Source: an uncultured Hyphomicrobiales bacterium
GTDB taxonomy: Bacteria; Pseudomonadota; Alphaproteobacteria; Rhizobiales; Beijerinckiaceae
Direction of reading: 5' to 3'
DNA: 43,155 nt
Assembly (NCBI GenBank): GCA_903932565.1
Contig: CAIZGQ010000401.1
Location: 1-43,155, forward strand
Below, piece after piece: positions 22,894 through 30,394 of this stretch. The notes under the pieces were generated by a model. The model searched no databases. It saw only the letters and a list, made by a program, of their open reading frames with translations, and was not told the DNA's origin. The position numbers were made by a program, and so were the translations under genes. Every line of letters begins with the position of its first letter. Position 1 is the stretch's first letter.

Positions 22894-23986
22894 GGAAAAA
22901 CTGCCCGACAACGTCTCATCGTTTGTCGATCGGCACGGCAAGCGCCGCTATCGCTGGCGCAAGGGGGCGCGCAGCGCTTACCTGACCGCGCACCCCAATA
23001 CGAAAGAGGGCGCGGCAGAACTGGCCGCGATCATCGCCGGCATCGCCGCGCCAAAGCAGGATACCCATCCGCACGGCACTGTGGCCTGGGCCGCCACGCG
23101 CTATTACACGTCGACCACCTTCACCGGCACGAAGGCCCCACAGACGCTGCACAATGCGCGTCAGATCCTTGAAAAGTTTGTGGGTGAATTCGGCAAAGAC
23201 AAAATCGAACACTGGCGGTTCGACCATATCGAGGCGATACTGGCAAAGGCCGCGATCAAGACCAAAAACGACAAGGGCCGCACGATCGGCGGCCCCAGTG
23301 CAGCGATGAACCTGCGCGGAGAGCTGCTGCCGTTTTTCGACTATGGGTTCAAACTGCTGGGAATCACCAAACAAAACCCGGTGGCGCAGGCCGCATCGAT
23401 CTCGGTGCCAAAGGGTGGCTTCCACACCTGGACTGAACTGGAAATCGCGCAGTACCGCAACCACTGGGCACTGGGCACCAAGGCGCGCCTGGCGCTGGAG
23501 ATCTTTCTATGGACGGCACAGCGCCGGGGTGATGCCGCTGCCTTCGGTCGCAAGCACCTGATCGACGGCCATATCGAGGTCACGCCCGCCAAGACCAAAA
23601 ACAGCAGCGGCACAAAGCTGAACCTGACTGCCGCGCCCCAGCTGCTTGAAGCGATCGCCGCGATGGCTGTCACCGGCACCGAGACCTTCCTGGTCAACGA
23701 TTACGGCAAACCGTTCACGGTGGCAGGCCTTGGCATGCGCATGCGCGAATGGTGTGATGCCGCAGGCCTGCCCCACTGCAGCGCCCACGGCCTACGTAAA
23801 GCCGCCGCCCGCCGCGCCGCCGAAGCTGGAGCCAGCAACCAGGAACTAAAAGCGGTTGGCGGATGGACCACCGACCGCCAAGTCGCCGTCTACACCGCCG
23901 CCGTCGAACAAAAACGCATGGCCGAACAAGCCATGGCCCCCGTGATCGCGTTCGATAGGAAGGCGCAAGATGACAAGTCTTCCTAA
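22880..23986 (+). CDS. int: Tyrosine recombinase integrase
   Basis: A 368-residue site-specific recombinase that joins attP to the bacterial attB. The catalytic set is visible: Arg215 in TAQRRGDA, a Lys near 238-240, His303 and Arg306 in HGLRKAAA, Trp329 in GGWTT, and the nucleophile Tyr338 in VAVYTAA. Residues about 7-60 form an N-terminal DNA-binding-like domain (SSFVDRHGKRRYRWRKGARS) that is repeated in the next gene; about 65-170 is the core-binding domain. ATG 22880 overlaps the previous gene. Candidate attP lies 450-600 bp downstream. Confidence 0.93.
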   Translation: MAPRKEKLPDNVSSFVDRHGKRRYRWRKGARSAYLTAHPNTKEGAAELAAIIAGIAAPKQDTHPHGTVAWAATRYYTSTTFTGTKAPQTLHNARQILEKFVGEFGKDKIEHWRFDHIEAILAKAAIKTKNDKGRTIGGPSAAMNLRGELLPFFDYGFKLLGITKQNPVAQAASISVPKGGFHTWTELEIAQYRNHWALGTKARLALEIFLWTAQRRGDAAAFGRKHLIDGHIEVTPAKTKNSSGTKLNLTAAPQLLEAIAAMAVTGTETFLVNDYGKPFTVAGLGMRMREWCDAAGLPHCSAHGLRKAAARRAAEAGASNQELKAVGGWTTDRQVAVYTAAVEQKRMAEQAMAPVIAFDRKAQDDKSS

Positions 23987-24464
23987 GCACGTATCGGCGT
24001 TCAAAGATCGCCACGGTAAAGTCAGGTACCGTTTTCGCAAAAACGGCCGAAGCCGTTACATTGATGCCGATCCAGGCACGGCCGAGTTTCACACGCAAAT
24101 CGCTGAATGCATGATCGGTGTGATGCCGCCAAAGCAATCGAAGGCCATCAATTACCCCGAGGGAACTTTTTTTTATTTCGTCAGCAACGGCGAAAATGCG
24201 GTCAAGATCGGATGGTCAGGCAACCTGCGCGCGCGAATGGCCGACCTTGCCGTCGGATCAATTCGCACCCTTCGCTTGCTTGCGATAGTATCAGGCGGCC
24301 CAGTAATGGAACGACACTTTCACAAGACCTTCGCCAAGCAGCGAATCCGCGGCGAGTGGTTTGAGCGCAGTCCCGAATTGGATGCTCTAATCGACGAATT
24401 GGCTACCCATTCAAAACTGGATCAAAAGGTTAGCCAAGACACGCTTGCTAACCCTATGAAATAG
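23970..24464 (+). CDS. GIY-YIG/T5orf172-type nuclease with integrase-like N-terminus
   Basis: A 164-residue protein. Residues about 65-145 show the T5orf172/Mug113 branch of GIY-YIG nucleases: FFYFVSNGENAVKIGWSGNL, RARMADL, ERHFHKTFAKQRIRGEWFE. Residues 4-56 match the integrase N-terminus (LPxxVSxF-DRHGK-RYR-RK-RS-Y ... PKQ), about 27 of 53 identical by eye. It overlaps the integrase stop by 17 bp. It may use the shared domain to bind the same att-region DNA and cut there; that is inference. AT-richer end, next to candidate attP. Confidence 0.8.
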   Translation: MTSLPKHVSAFKDRHGKVRYRFRKNGRSRYIDADPGTAEFHTQIAECMIGVMPPKQSKAINYPEGTFFYFVSNGENAVKIGWSGNLRARMADLAVGSIRTLRLLAIVSGGPVMERHFHKTFAKQRIRGEWFERSPELDALIDELATHSKLDQKVSQDTLANPMK

Positions 24465-24593
24465 AATAATTTTTTGAGGCGCTGGCAGGAGTGGAGGTCA
24501 TGTATGAACCGTTTTAATTCAGCTTCATGGCTTGGCTAACCCCATAAATCCAACCAACGCAATCCTGTGGCATCCCGAACCACTTGGCTAACC
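24428..24593. other. Candidate attP region with repeated CTTGGCTAACC arm sites
   Basis: The 11-bp sequence CTTGGCTAACC occurs at 24531-24541 and 24583-24593 and inverted at 24428-24438; a near copy CTTGCTAACCC is at 24444-24454. The cluster covers the end of the integrase cassette and the gap 24465-24653. Phage integrases bind such repeated arm sites around a core. The genome layout (rightward int operon meeting the leftward late operon) also points to attP here. The core cannot be identified without the host attB; no tRNA 3' end is recognised. Confidence 0.5.
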
Positions 24594-24653
24594 TCTTGGA
24601 CGCCATTTCGGGCCTTGGGTTGACCGCCGTGCCGGTCGTGGCATCAAGCGAAG

Positions 24654-24836
24654 ATGACCGACGCCGCCGATCTCCACGACCGTCTTGAAGCACTCTATCA
24701 TCGCCTGCGCGAATTTCCTGAAGGCAGCCGGTGCGAGCATGGCGCGCACCTGAAGAACGACGCCTATGTGGCGTTTCTGGATCTGCGGAAGTTGATCGAG
24801 AAAGAGGTATTGCCAGCGCTGGCAAATACAAAATGA
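24654..24836 (+). CDS. Small acidic helical protein
   Basis: A 60-residue protein (MTDAADLHDRLEALYHRLRE, then FLDLRKLIEKEVL) with good protein-like composition and heptad-like leucines. No strong ribosome site is seen before the ATG. It is isolated on the plus strand between candidate attP and the end of the late operon, a place where phages often keep genes expressed from the lysogen. Function unknown. Confidence 0.5.
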   Translation: MTDAADLHDRLEALYHRLREFPEGSRCEHGAHLKNDAYVAFLDLRKLIEKEVLPALANTK

Positions 24837-24863
24837 TTTGTTAGATCACTTGTGCCTGAAGTT

Positions 24864-25412
24864 TTAAGGCGCCAAAGACGGTGTCGATTCAGGTGATGGC
24901 ACGGCAACTGGTGAGGCGGCCCTTGCTGCTTGCTCCGCGCCCTTTGATGTCCCTGCAGCCATACCCGCTTGGAATGCGCTCGCGGTAAAACTCATGCCCG
25001 CTAGCCCTACACCAGCAGCTGAATAAGCCAGTGCTCCTAAGGCAATCGTCGATGTAATAATGGCAACCATAATCTGCCATTTCATCGAATGATTATATGC
25101 ATCAGCGGCAACAATCTTTTCGTTTACGGCTGTTATTTGAGAGTTAATCCCTTCAATCTTGCCAATAAGTTTTTCAAATTTAGTGTCAGTGCGCGCTTCA
25201 GATGCAGCGATCTCTGCTTTCAAAAGTCGGTCATCGACAAAAGTCGTCGGGGCAGATGCGCCACTCGCCGCCTGAGGTTTTGTCGATTGAGTCATTTCGC
25301 CCACCTTTATCCCAGAAGAAGGTAAAGCATTCGTCATCACGTAAGCATATGCAGCCATCGATGGGGCCATCGCGACCCATGAAAAACTTATCGAGTCAGG
25401 TCTATTAGCCAT
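24864..25412 (-). CDS. Hypothetical membrane protein with coiled coil (moron-like)
   Basis: A 182-residue protein. A coiled-coil part (KAEIAASEARTDTKFEKLIG, then INSQITAVNEKIVAAD) precedes a membrane segment (WQIMVAIITSTIALGALAYS) and a Pro/Ser-rich tail. ATG 25412 overlaps the upstream stop by 8 bp; an internal ATG at 25295 with AGGTGGGC also looks usable. It is visibly more AT-rich than the virion genes and lies at the end of the late operon next to attP, so it may be acquired cargo. Confidence 0.6.
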   Translation of the reverse strand: MANRPDSISFSWVAMAPSMAAYAYVMTNALPSSGIKVGEMTQSTKPQAASGASAPTTFVDDRLLKAEIAASEARTDTKFEKLIGKIEGINSQITAVNEKIVAADAYNHSMKWQIMVAIITSTIALGALAYSAAGVGLAGMSFTASAFQAGMAAGTSKGAEQAARAASPVAVPSPESTPSLAP

Positions 25413-25731
25413 TGGCGACTTGGCTCGCGATCAAAGCATCCAAGGCGTCAAGGCTCTGCTTCAGATTATCGCAAAATTCTCGGACACTTCTCGTGGGCAC
25501 AACTATGCTTGCAACATTTTTTATGGAGAGATGAAATTTTTCATCCGCCATTGGCAAATAGGTCTGCTCCCGAAAAACAAATAGTGTGAAATCCGGATTT
25601 GGAAAAGCCTGAATGCCAGTTGCCCATTCTCGATTGGTATCGAGACCAAGGGTGAAATCAGGACCCATTTCGTTAAGCTTTGCAACGAGGTCCGGTATGC
25701 CTGCCGGCAAGGAATTTTGATTCTCAGCCAT
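25405..25731 (-). CDS. Hypothetical protein (moron-like)
   Basis: A 108-residue protein starting MAENQNSLPAG at ATG 25731; the frame extends further up to 25785 without a good start. It has beta strands (FTLGLDTNREWATGIQ, FTLFVFREQTYLPM) then VASIVVPTRSVREFCDNLKQ and a helix. No family recognised. It is coupled to the downstream membrane protein and shares its AT-richer composition. Confidence 0.6.
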   Translation of the reverse strand: MAENQNSLPAGIPDLVAKLNEMGPDFTLGLDTNREWATGIQAFPNPDFTLFVFREQTYLPMADEKFHLSIKNVASIVVPTRSVREFCDNLKQSLDALDALIASQVANG

Positions 25732-25827
25732 GCATGATCTATCGAGAGTTATCCCCAACCTGTCAACGAGCGGGATTAATCTCACATGCAGGCCTCAAGT
25801 CCGCAATGGGAATCGACTTTTCTGTGG

Positions 25828-26412
25828 TCAAGGTTGCGGCCCATCATCCGGCACAGCGATTCCGTCAGCTATCCAGCCTTGTGCATCGGCACGCATTTGA
25901 GCTGCGCGGGCTGCTGCGGCGACGATGAGGTCGTCCTCGGCTTTGGGGCGGGCCACCATTCCGGCAACAACAGCGGGTCCGTGAACGCCTTCGACAGCCG
26001 GATCGGCGCTAGGCACACTGGCAGGGCTGACCGGACAGGTCGCTGGTCGCACGATGCTGCGGTGAGTATCAGCAGCAGCGGAAACAGCAGCGAAATAAGC
26101 CGGGGCTTCGTCATCGGATTGACTCGCGATTGCGGCGCTCTTGATCGCCGGCAGTTGATTGATGTGGATCTGGTTGTCGGTTGCGACTTTCTGCGTGGCC
26201 TTGATCTGGGCAATCGTCCGATTTGCCGCATCACGCTCGTCGGCTAGCCGGTCGTTACGCCAGACCAGCACGCCGCACACCGCGGTGATCGCCAGCACCA
26301 GCGCCTGCCACGGGTTGCGGGTGACAAAAGCTGTCGCCCCGGTAAGCGCGATACCGAACAACGAGCACAGCCGGGACCATAATAGCCCGACCAGACCGAG
26401 CAACATGCTCAC
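25828..26412 (-). CDS. i-spanin (Rz-like)
   Basis: A 194-residue protein with an N-terminal membrane segment (about 34-51, WQALVLAITAVCGVLVW) followed by a charged helical part (RNDRLADERDAANRTIAQIK) facing the periplasm. This is the form of Rz, which with Rz1 fuses inner and outer membranes at the last step of lysis. The o-spanin gene is embedded in another frame. GTG 26412 overlaps the upstream stop; ATG 26406 is an alternative. The C-terminal 60 residues are longer than in lambda Rz. Confidence 0.7.
   Translation of the reverse strand: MSMLLGLVGLLWSRLCSLFGIALTGATAFVTRNPWQALVLAITAVCGVLVWRNDRLADERDAANRTIAQIKATQKVATDNQIHINQLPAIKSAAIASQSDDEAPAYFAAVSAAADTHRSIVRPATCPVSPASVPSADPAVEGVHGPAVVAGMVARPKAEDDLIVAAAARAAQMRADAQGWIADGIAVPDDGPQP
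25869..26114 (-). CDS. o-spanin lipoprotein (Rz1-like), embedded in the Rz gene
   Basis: An 81-residue protein read in a shifted frame wholly inside the i-spanin gene. It starts MTKPRLISLLFPLLLILTAA and is followed by SC: a basic start, a hydrophobic stretch and a lipobox-like TAASC with Cys22. The mature part is proline-rich (LPEWWPAPKP), as in Rz1. The embedded arrangement is the lambda Rz/Rz1 one. It would sit on the inner face of the outer membrane and bind the i-spanin. Confidence 0.72.
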   Translation of the reverse strand: MTKPRLISLLFPLLLILTAASCDQRPVRSALPVCLAPIRLSKAFTDPLLLPEWWPAPKPRTTSSSPQQPAQLKCVPMHKAG

Positions 26413-26609
26413 AGCCAGTGACCGGTCAGCACCCCGCCGAAGAATACCACCACACCCAGGATGATGTGCCCAGTCGGACCGTTCATCTCGGCACGCAGCT
26501 TGGCGACTTCAGCCAGCAGGCCGGATTCCAGCGCCGACAGTTCGCTGGTCATTTCCGCGCGAATTTTTGCAGCTTCTACGCTAGAAGCTTGTTCAAGCTC
26601 AGACATCAT
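26409..26609 (-). CDS. Small coiled-coil membrane protein (lysis region)
   Basis: A 66-residue protein: a helical part (SVEAAKIRAEMTSELSALES, then LLAEVAKLRAEMNG) and a C-terminal membrane segment (HIILGVVVFFGGVLTGHWL). GGGAAGG precedes the double ATG. The form resembles XhlA-type or antiholin-like proteins. It lies directly before the spanin pair with GTGA coupling, so a part in lysis is likely but not proved. Confidence 0.6.
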   Translation of the reverse strand: MMSELEQASSVEAAKIRAEMTSELSALESGLLAEVAKLRAEMNGPTGHIILGVVVFFGGVLTGHWL

Positions 26610-26628
26610 GCCTTCCCTTCGTGTTGCA

Positions 26629-27060
26629 TCAGGCGTAGAAAATCGCGCCGCTGACATCGTTGAGCGCGAGCCCGGTTACGGTGCTGTCAGTCAGGCCCTT
26701 AGCGCTGGTTACCGCCCATTTGATTGCGTTGAAAAAGCCGACGCCACCGTCAGGCGATAGCTGGGCAACGCCGCCAGCAGGGATATCGATTTCAAACAGC
26801 GCAGGCGTTGTGCCCATCGTTACAGCGCCGGCGGTGTCGAAAAACTTGACCGAGCGCAGCGACGCGGCAGAATTCTGCAGTACCCAGCCATACATGCGGC
26901 CGGCCGATGTCTTGACCGTGGCCGCGGCCGGGGTGACGGGCGACTGCACGGCTGCGGCCGTATCGTTGCCGACGTCGAACGTTGCAAGCGCATGCTGGCC
27001 GCTGCCGATATCCTTGAACATCAGGCGCACGCCTGCGACGATGGTGGTCTGGTCTGACAT
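26629..27060 (-). CDS. Hypothetical virion-associated protein
   Basis: A 143-residue beta-rich protein (VAGVRLMFKDIGSGQHALAT, RMYGWVLQNSAASLRSVKFF, FEIDIPAGGVAQLSPDGGVG). The pattern of a small jelly-roll with aromatic strands is typical of phage surface or fibre-associated proteins found in this region of related phages. It begins 10 bp after the PLD-like gene. Function unknown. Confidence 0.6.
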   Translation of the reverse strand: MSDQTTIVAGVRLMFKDIGSGQHALATFDVGNDTAAAVQSPVTPAAATVKTSAGRMYGWVLQNSAASLRSVKFFDTAGAVTMGTTPALFEIDIPAGGVAQLSPDGGVGFFNAIKWAVTSAKGLTDSTVTGLALNDVSGAIFYA

Positions 27061-27070
27061 GATAGTTCCT

Positions 27071-27688
27071 TCAGGTGGTGGTTACTTTGACCGACTGGGC
27101 GGCTGCGATGTCGTGCTCGGCCATCAGCCGTTGCCGAAACCGATTGATCGACCACGGATCGGTGAAGAAGCTATTTGTGTTGTTCTGCGCTTTGTACCCC
27201 GGACCGCCAGGCTGTCCCTTGAGCGTGAACGTGCCTTCGCCACTGATCGACCAATTCGTCGATCCATGGAATGCGATCACGCCATCAAGCACAGCACCTT
27301 TGGTGTGGCTGATCTGGTGTTGCGCGCTCTGACCAATTGCGAAGTGTGTGTTGAAGTCTGCCAGATTCCGCGCGCGGTCCGCATCGAGCAGCTTCTTTTC
27401 ATGCACTCCGCCAGCCTGGCTCTTGTCGAGCGTGATCCGAACGAGGATGTTTGGATCTTCGACCTTCGACCAGATCAAGTCGTTCAGCTCGTCATCGTCA
27501 TAGCCGAACATATTCAGGTGCAGCTCGTGGGTCACGCCCGAGAGCATGAACTTGAGCGCGCCGTGAACGTCATCGAGCCCGACAATCAGCATCAGATGAT
27601 CAGCTTGCCCCGAAGGCAAAGCGCCGCCCCGAACAAACGGCGCCAGATCCGACAGCGTCATGCCTGTAAGCGTCTGAGCATCAGACAT
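27071..27688 (-). CDS. Phospholipase D-like phosphodiesterase (single HKD motif)
   Basis: A 205-residue protein with a full HxKx4D motif: His128, Lys130 and Asp135 in HTKGAVLD, followed by GSTNWS (Asn145). This is the active site of the PLD/Nuc superfamily. One motif means it would act as a dimer, like the bacterial nuclease Nuc. It could cut DNA, or act on phospholipids. It lies in the lysis/fibre part of the late operon, starts inside the end of the holin-like gene, and has no clear signal peptide. It could be a late nuclease or a lysis helper. Confidence 0.75.
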   Translation of the reverse strand: MSDAQTLTGMTLSDLAPFVRGGALPSGQADHLMLIVGLDDVHGALKFMLSGVTHELHLNMFGYDDDELNDLIWSKVEDPNILVRITLDKSQAGGVHEKKLLDADRARNLADFNTHFAIGQSAQHQISHTKGAVLDGVIAFHGSTNWSISGEGTFTLKGQPGGPGYKAQNNTNSFFTDPWSINRFRQRLMAEHDIAAAQSVKVTTT

Positions 27689-27851
27689 CGGCAGTGCCCC
27701 CCGTTGGTACGAATGCCATCACGACACCGATGCCGATCAAAATGTAAGAGTACGGAGCAGTCACAGCAGCAGCGGCAACAACAGCCGCGGAAATGCCTGC
27801 CCATGTGCTGCGCTCGGCCAGCCGCGCTTTGACGTAAGAAATGAATTTCAT
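27681..27851 (-). CDS. Small holin-like membrane protein
   Basis: A 56-residue protein starting MKFISYVKARLAERSTWAGI with two hydrophobic stretches (ISAAVVAAAAVTA and YILIGIGVVMAFV). GGAGGG precedes ATG 27851. The STWAGI opening and the size are common for small holin-type proteins of alphaproteobacterial and other phages. A holin would make holes for the lysozyme; here lysozyme is about 3.5 kb upstream. Confidence 0.6.
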   Translation of the reverse strand: MKFISYVKARLAERSTWAGISAAVVAAAAVTAPYSYILIGIGVVMAFVPTGGTADV

Positions 27852-27892
27852 GTCGGTTGTCCCTCCGTTTGATGGAAACAGGACGCACGAAA

Positions 27893-27911
27893 GCACCCGC
27901 AAAAACGCGGG
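27893..27911 (-). terminator. Short GC hairpin between repeat protein and holin-like gene
   Basis: CCCGC and GCGGG arms enclose an A-rich loop (T-rich on the minus strand). The stem is only five pairs and there is no clear U run, so this may be a weak pause or RNA-processing signal, not a strong terminator. It sits in the 94-bp gap before the holin-like gene. Confidence 0.3.
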
Positions 27912-27945
27912 CTGGCAGATCGTGACGTTGATTTAGGTCGTAGGC

Positions 27946-28788
27946 TTAGACGACTGAAATGGTGATGTTTTCGGCCAGCACTTCGCCGGTGCTTGTGTTG
28001 ACGCCGACCTGAATGATCGAACGCGCGCCGGATGTTCCGCCCGATACTGTCACGGTGGCGACGGTGCCGGAGAGGTTGTCGTATGTGACCGCGCACGACC
28101 CGCTAATGACGCTGGCAAACCCGCTCGTGATCGTTTCGCCGGTCAAAAGCTGCGGGCTAAAGTCGACGCCGATGTTCCAGACTTCGACGGCGAGTTTGCT
28201 GGGGGCGAAGATCATCCGATGCTGCGCTTGAAAATAACACGGTCCATTGGTCACGGGCGGAACAGCATAACCAAAAGTGCCAGTCAGCGACGACGTTGCT
28301 CCAAGCGTGGCGGCGAGCGAAACCATACTTACGCTCCCCATCGCACCAGTAAGTGATGAAGATGCGGTCAGATTGGCACCGATCGGCTGCACGCTCGCCA
28401 GCACGCCGGTCAGAGTGGATGTGCCTGTCAAATTGGCGCCGACTGGCTGTATGCTCATCAACACGCCGGTCAGTGACGAAGATGCCGCCAGATTTGCGGA
28501 CAACATAGCTGATCCGCCTAGCGCTCCATAAAGCGCGGATCCGGCTGCAAGTGTGGCTGACAATGGGCTTACGGTCGCGAGCGTGGCCGATAGTGAACTG
28601 GCTGGCGCAATAGAGGCAGATAGCGCATTAACTGTTGCGAGCGTGGCGCTTGCTGACGAACCAGCCTGCAACGATGCAGATACCGTCGTCACTGGCACCA
28701 AGGCGGCAGTTAGCAACGAACTGGCGGCGATCGTCGCAGCGAGATTTGTCACTGTGGACGATAGGTTATTTGAGAATGCAAGCAGCAT
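27946..28788 (-). CDS. Repetitive virion protein with eight 20-residue tandem units
   Basis: A 280-residue protein with ribosome site GGAGCG before ATG 28788. Residues about 18-173 are eight tandem units of 20 (once 21) residues with the pattern A-x-L-x-x-x-S-x-L-T-x-x-L-x-S-V-x-P-x-x, which points to a solenoid or regular shaft. The C-terminal 100 residues are a separate beta domain (PCYFQAQHRMIFAPSKLAVE) with GTVATVTVSGG, as found at the end of head or fibre proteins. Probably a fibre or surface spike; exact place unknown. Confidence 0.65.
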   Translation of the reverse strand: MLLAFSNNLSSTVTNLAATIAASSLLTAALVPVTTVSASLQAGSSASATLATVNALSASIAPASSLSATLATVSPLSATLAAGSALYGALGGSAMLSANLAASSSLTGVLMSIQPVGANLTGTSTLTGVLASVQPIGANLTASSSLTGAMGSVSMVSLAATLGATSSLTGTFGYAVPPVTNGPCYFQAQHRMIFAPSKLAVEVWNIGVDFSPQLLTGETITSGFASVISGSCAVTYDNLSGTVATVTVSGGTSGARSIIQVGVNTSTGEVLAENITISVV

Positions 28789-28849
28789 CGGCTCGCTCCA
28801 TTATGTTTCTGGCCGAAAATACGCCAAGGCGTCAGCGATGCTGATTAAC

Positions 28850-28877
28850 GAGCGCGGTCTATTAGATGACCGCGCTC
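28850..28877. terminator. Strong intergenic stem-loop
   Basis: A perfect 10-bp stem, GAGCGCGGTC and GACCGCGCTC, around an 8-base loop, in the 97-bp gap after the SGNH gene (stop at 28886). No long U run follows on the minus strand (GTTAAT only). It may still end or slow transcription between the SGNH gene and the repeat protein, or protect mRNA ends. Confidence 0.5.
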
Positions 28878-28885
28878 ATCGGGCG

Positions 28886-30382
28886 TTACGGCGAATTAAG
28901 GACTGCGGTTGCGCCAGCGGTTGCAACAGGAGTGAGGGCCGTGTGCCCAGCCTCATTCGCGTGGGTGCCGTCGGCGGTGTAACTGGAATTTGCCTGCTGC
29001 TGACCAGAAACGATTGACCCACCAGATATCCATGGCACGTCGGTGTTAATGAACGTATATCCCATGCTGGCTGCTTGAGATGCGTAGTAGCTATTCCATG
29101 CGATACGGAAGCTGTCAGTTGCGCCCCACGTATCCGGCGCACTATTATTTACCGCCAAGTGCGGCTCAATGATAACTTTCGATTTATACTTTTGCGCCAA
29201 GCTCATCGCGTATCCAAGGTTAGAATACGCTGTTGACACGTTATCCTGCGTTAGCGTTGCGTACGCAGTATCGTTCGGCCCCATTGGTTTTGCCCAAACA
29301 ATTTCGGGCTGGAGGTAATCCATGATGGGAGTAGCGCTCAACATATATTGCGCCGCCGCACCGCTTGGCCATGTCAGAGGGCACCAGCTAATCGTTTTGC
29401 CTGTAGCCGCCGCAGCGGCCATCGCGCCTCGAAATGCGTAGGTATTAGCGTACTCACCCGTAGCGTTGTATTCACCGATGCTGTCTTGCAGATACACGAT
29501 AGTGTGAATGTCGGTGAGCGTGTGAAATTGAACAATGATCAACGGACCGTTTAAGCCAACACTTGGCGTATTCGATCCTTGAAAGTTTATGGTTTTATCA
29601 ACGCCCGTGTCGTTTTGCCCAAGCACGCGCCACATAAGGCCAGCGTTAAACGGGCGGCCACTGTCGATTGCGCTGTCAATTGCCCAGTTGCCCATTGAAC
29701 CAGCAACCAGAGTGACGCCGGGCGAACTTGATGTCGCTCCGCTTATTGGCGTGTATCCAGACGGCGGAAACTGCAACCGGATGTCAACCAACGGCAGTGT
29801 GCCGCCGTCAGTGCGTGCAACGGGAGCACATGGCGACCAGTCAGATACGGTCCAACTGGGGACAGCCGTAGGTGAAGTCACTATGGCCGGAGGAAGGTCG
29901 ACCTCGATTTTGTAACCGAACGTCATTCGGTTAAATGTGTAAGCGCCGGCTGATCCACCGATGTTGAGGAATCCCCCCTTTGTCGATGGCGCAACTGTTT
30001 GGTTGCCGGGATTCGAACCGATAGCGGCTGTAACATTCCCCCCTGATCCCGGCAAACCGGCCTGCCAACCGCCACTTCCAGTGGCCAATGAAAAGGCTGC
30101 ACGTACGCCGGTCACAGCAGATGATGCTGCATTTGCGACAAGAATACGCACCGCATCAAATTGAGCGGGCGCTGCAACTCGAATGTTATAGGTGACGCCC
30201 GTAGTCGCGCAACTTACGTTGCTAGGCGTCAATGCTGCGCTTGTGAGAGCTACAACACTTGGCTTGCCTGAAATAGCCCGGCTTGCAATCCGGTTGTTTG
30301 CACGGCGAGTGCCGCTTTGCGCAGTTCCGGCAATTGTTTTTGCGCTTATCGCCAGCGCGCGGGCGGCGTTATCTACTGACAT
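28886..30382 (-). CDS. Tail spike-like protein with SGNH hydrolase domain
   Basis: A 498-residue protein. Residues about 1-280 are beta-rich and probably attach or fold as a fibre. Residues about 285-498 form an SGNH/GDSL-type hydrolase: Ser301 in QDSIGE (block I) and Asp471 with His474 in DGTHANEAGH (block V). Such domains remove acetyl groups from host polysaccharide. AAAGGG precedes the ATG. It is AT-richer than the head genes, as host-range genes often are. The exact substrate cannot be read. Confidence 0.78.
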   Translation of the reverse strand: MSVDNAARALAISAKTIAGTAQSGTRRANNRIASRAISGKPSVVALTSAALTPSNVSCATTGVTYNIRVAAPAQFDAVRILVANAASSAVTGVRAAFSLATGSGGWQAGLPGSGGNVTAAIGSNPGNQTVAPSTKGGFLNIGGSAGAYTFNRMTFGYKIEVDLPPAIVTSPTAVPSWTVSDWSPCAPVARTDGGTLPLVDIRLQFPPSGYTPISGATSSSPGVTLVAGSMGNWAIDSAIDSGRPFNAGLMWRVLGQNDTGVDKTINFQGSNTPSVGLNGPLIIVQFHTLTDIHTIVYLQDSIGEYNATGEYANTYAFRGAMAAAAATGKTISWCPLTWPSGAAAQYMLSATPIMDYLQPEIVWAKPMGPNDTAYATLTQDNVSTAYSNLGYAMSLAQKYKSKVIIEPHLAVNNSAPDTWGATDSFRIAWNSYYASQAASMGYTFINTDVPWISGGSIVSGQQQANSSYTADGTHANEAGHTALTPVATAGATAVLNSP

Positions 30383-30394
30383 ATCAATCGCCCT

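Noticed and set aside
24514..24831. 105-codon minus-strand frame over the candidate attP and small plus-strand gene
   Set aside because: Its first 70 residues are an Arg-rich shadow of the plus-strand gene. Only the last 30 residues look protein-like and they have no clear start signal.
26660..27832. 390-codon plus-strand frame in the lysis region
   Set aside because: Opposite to the PLD-like, holin-like and virion genes whose motifs and ribosome sites support the minus strand.
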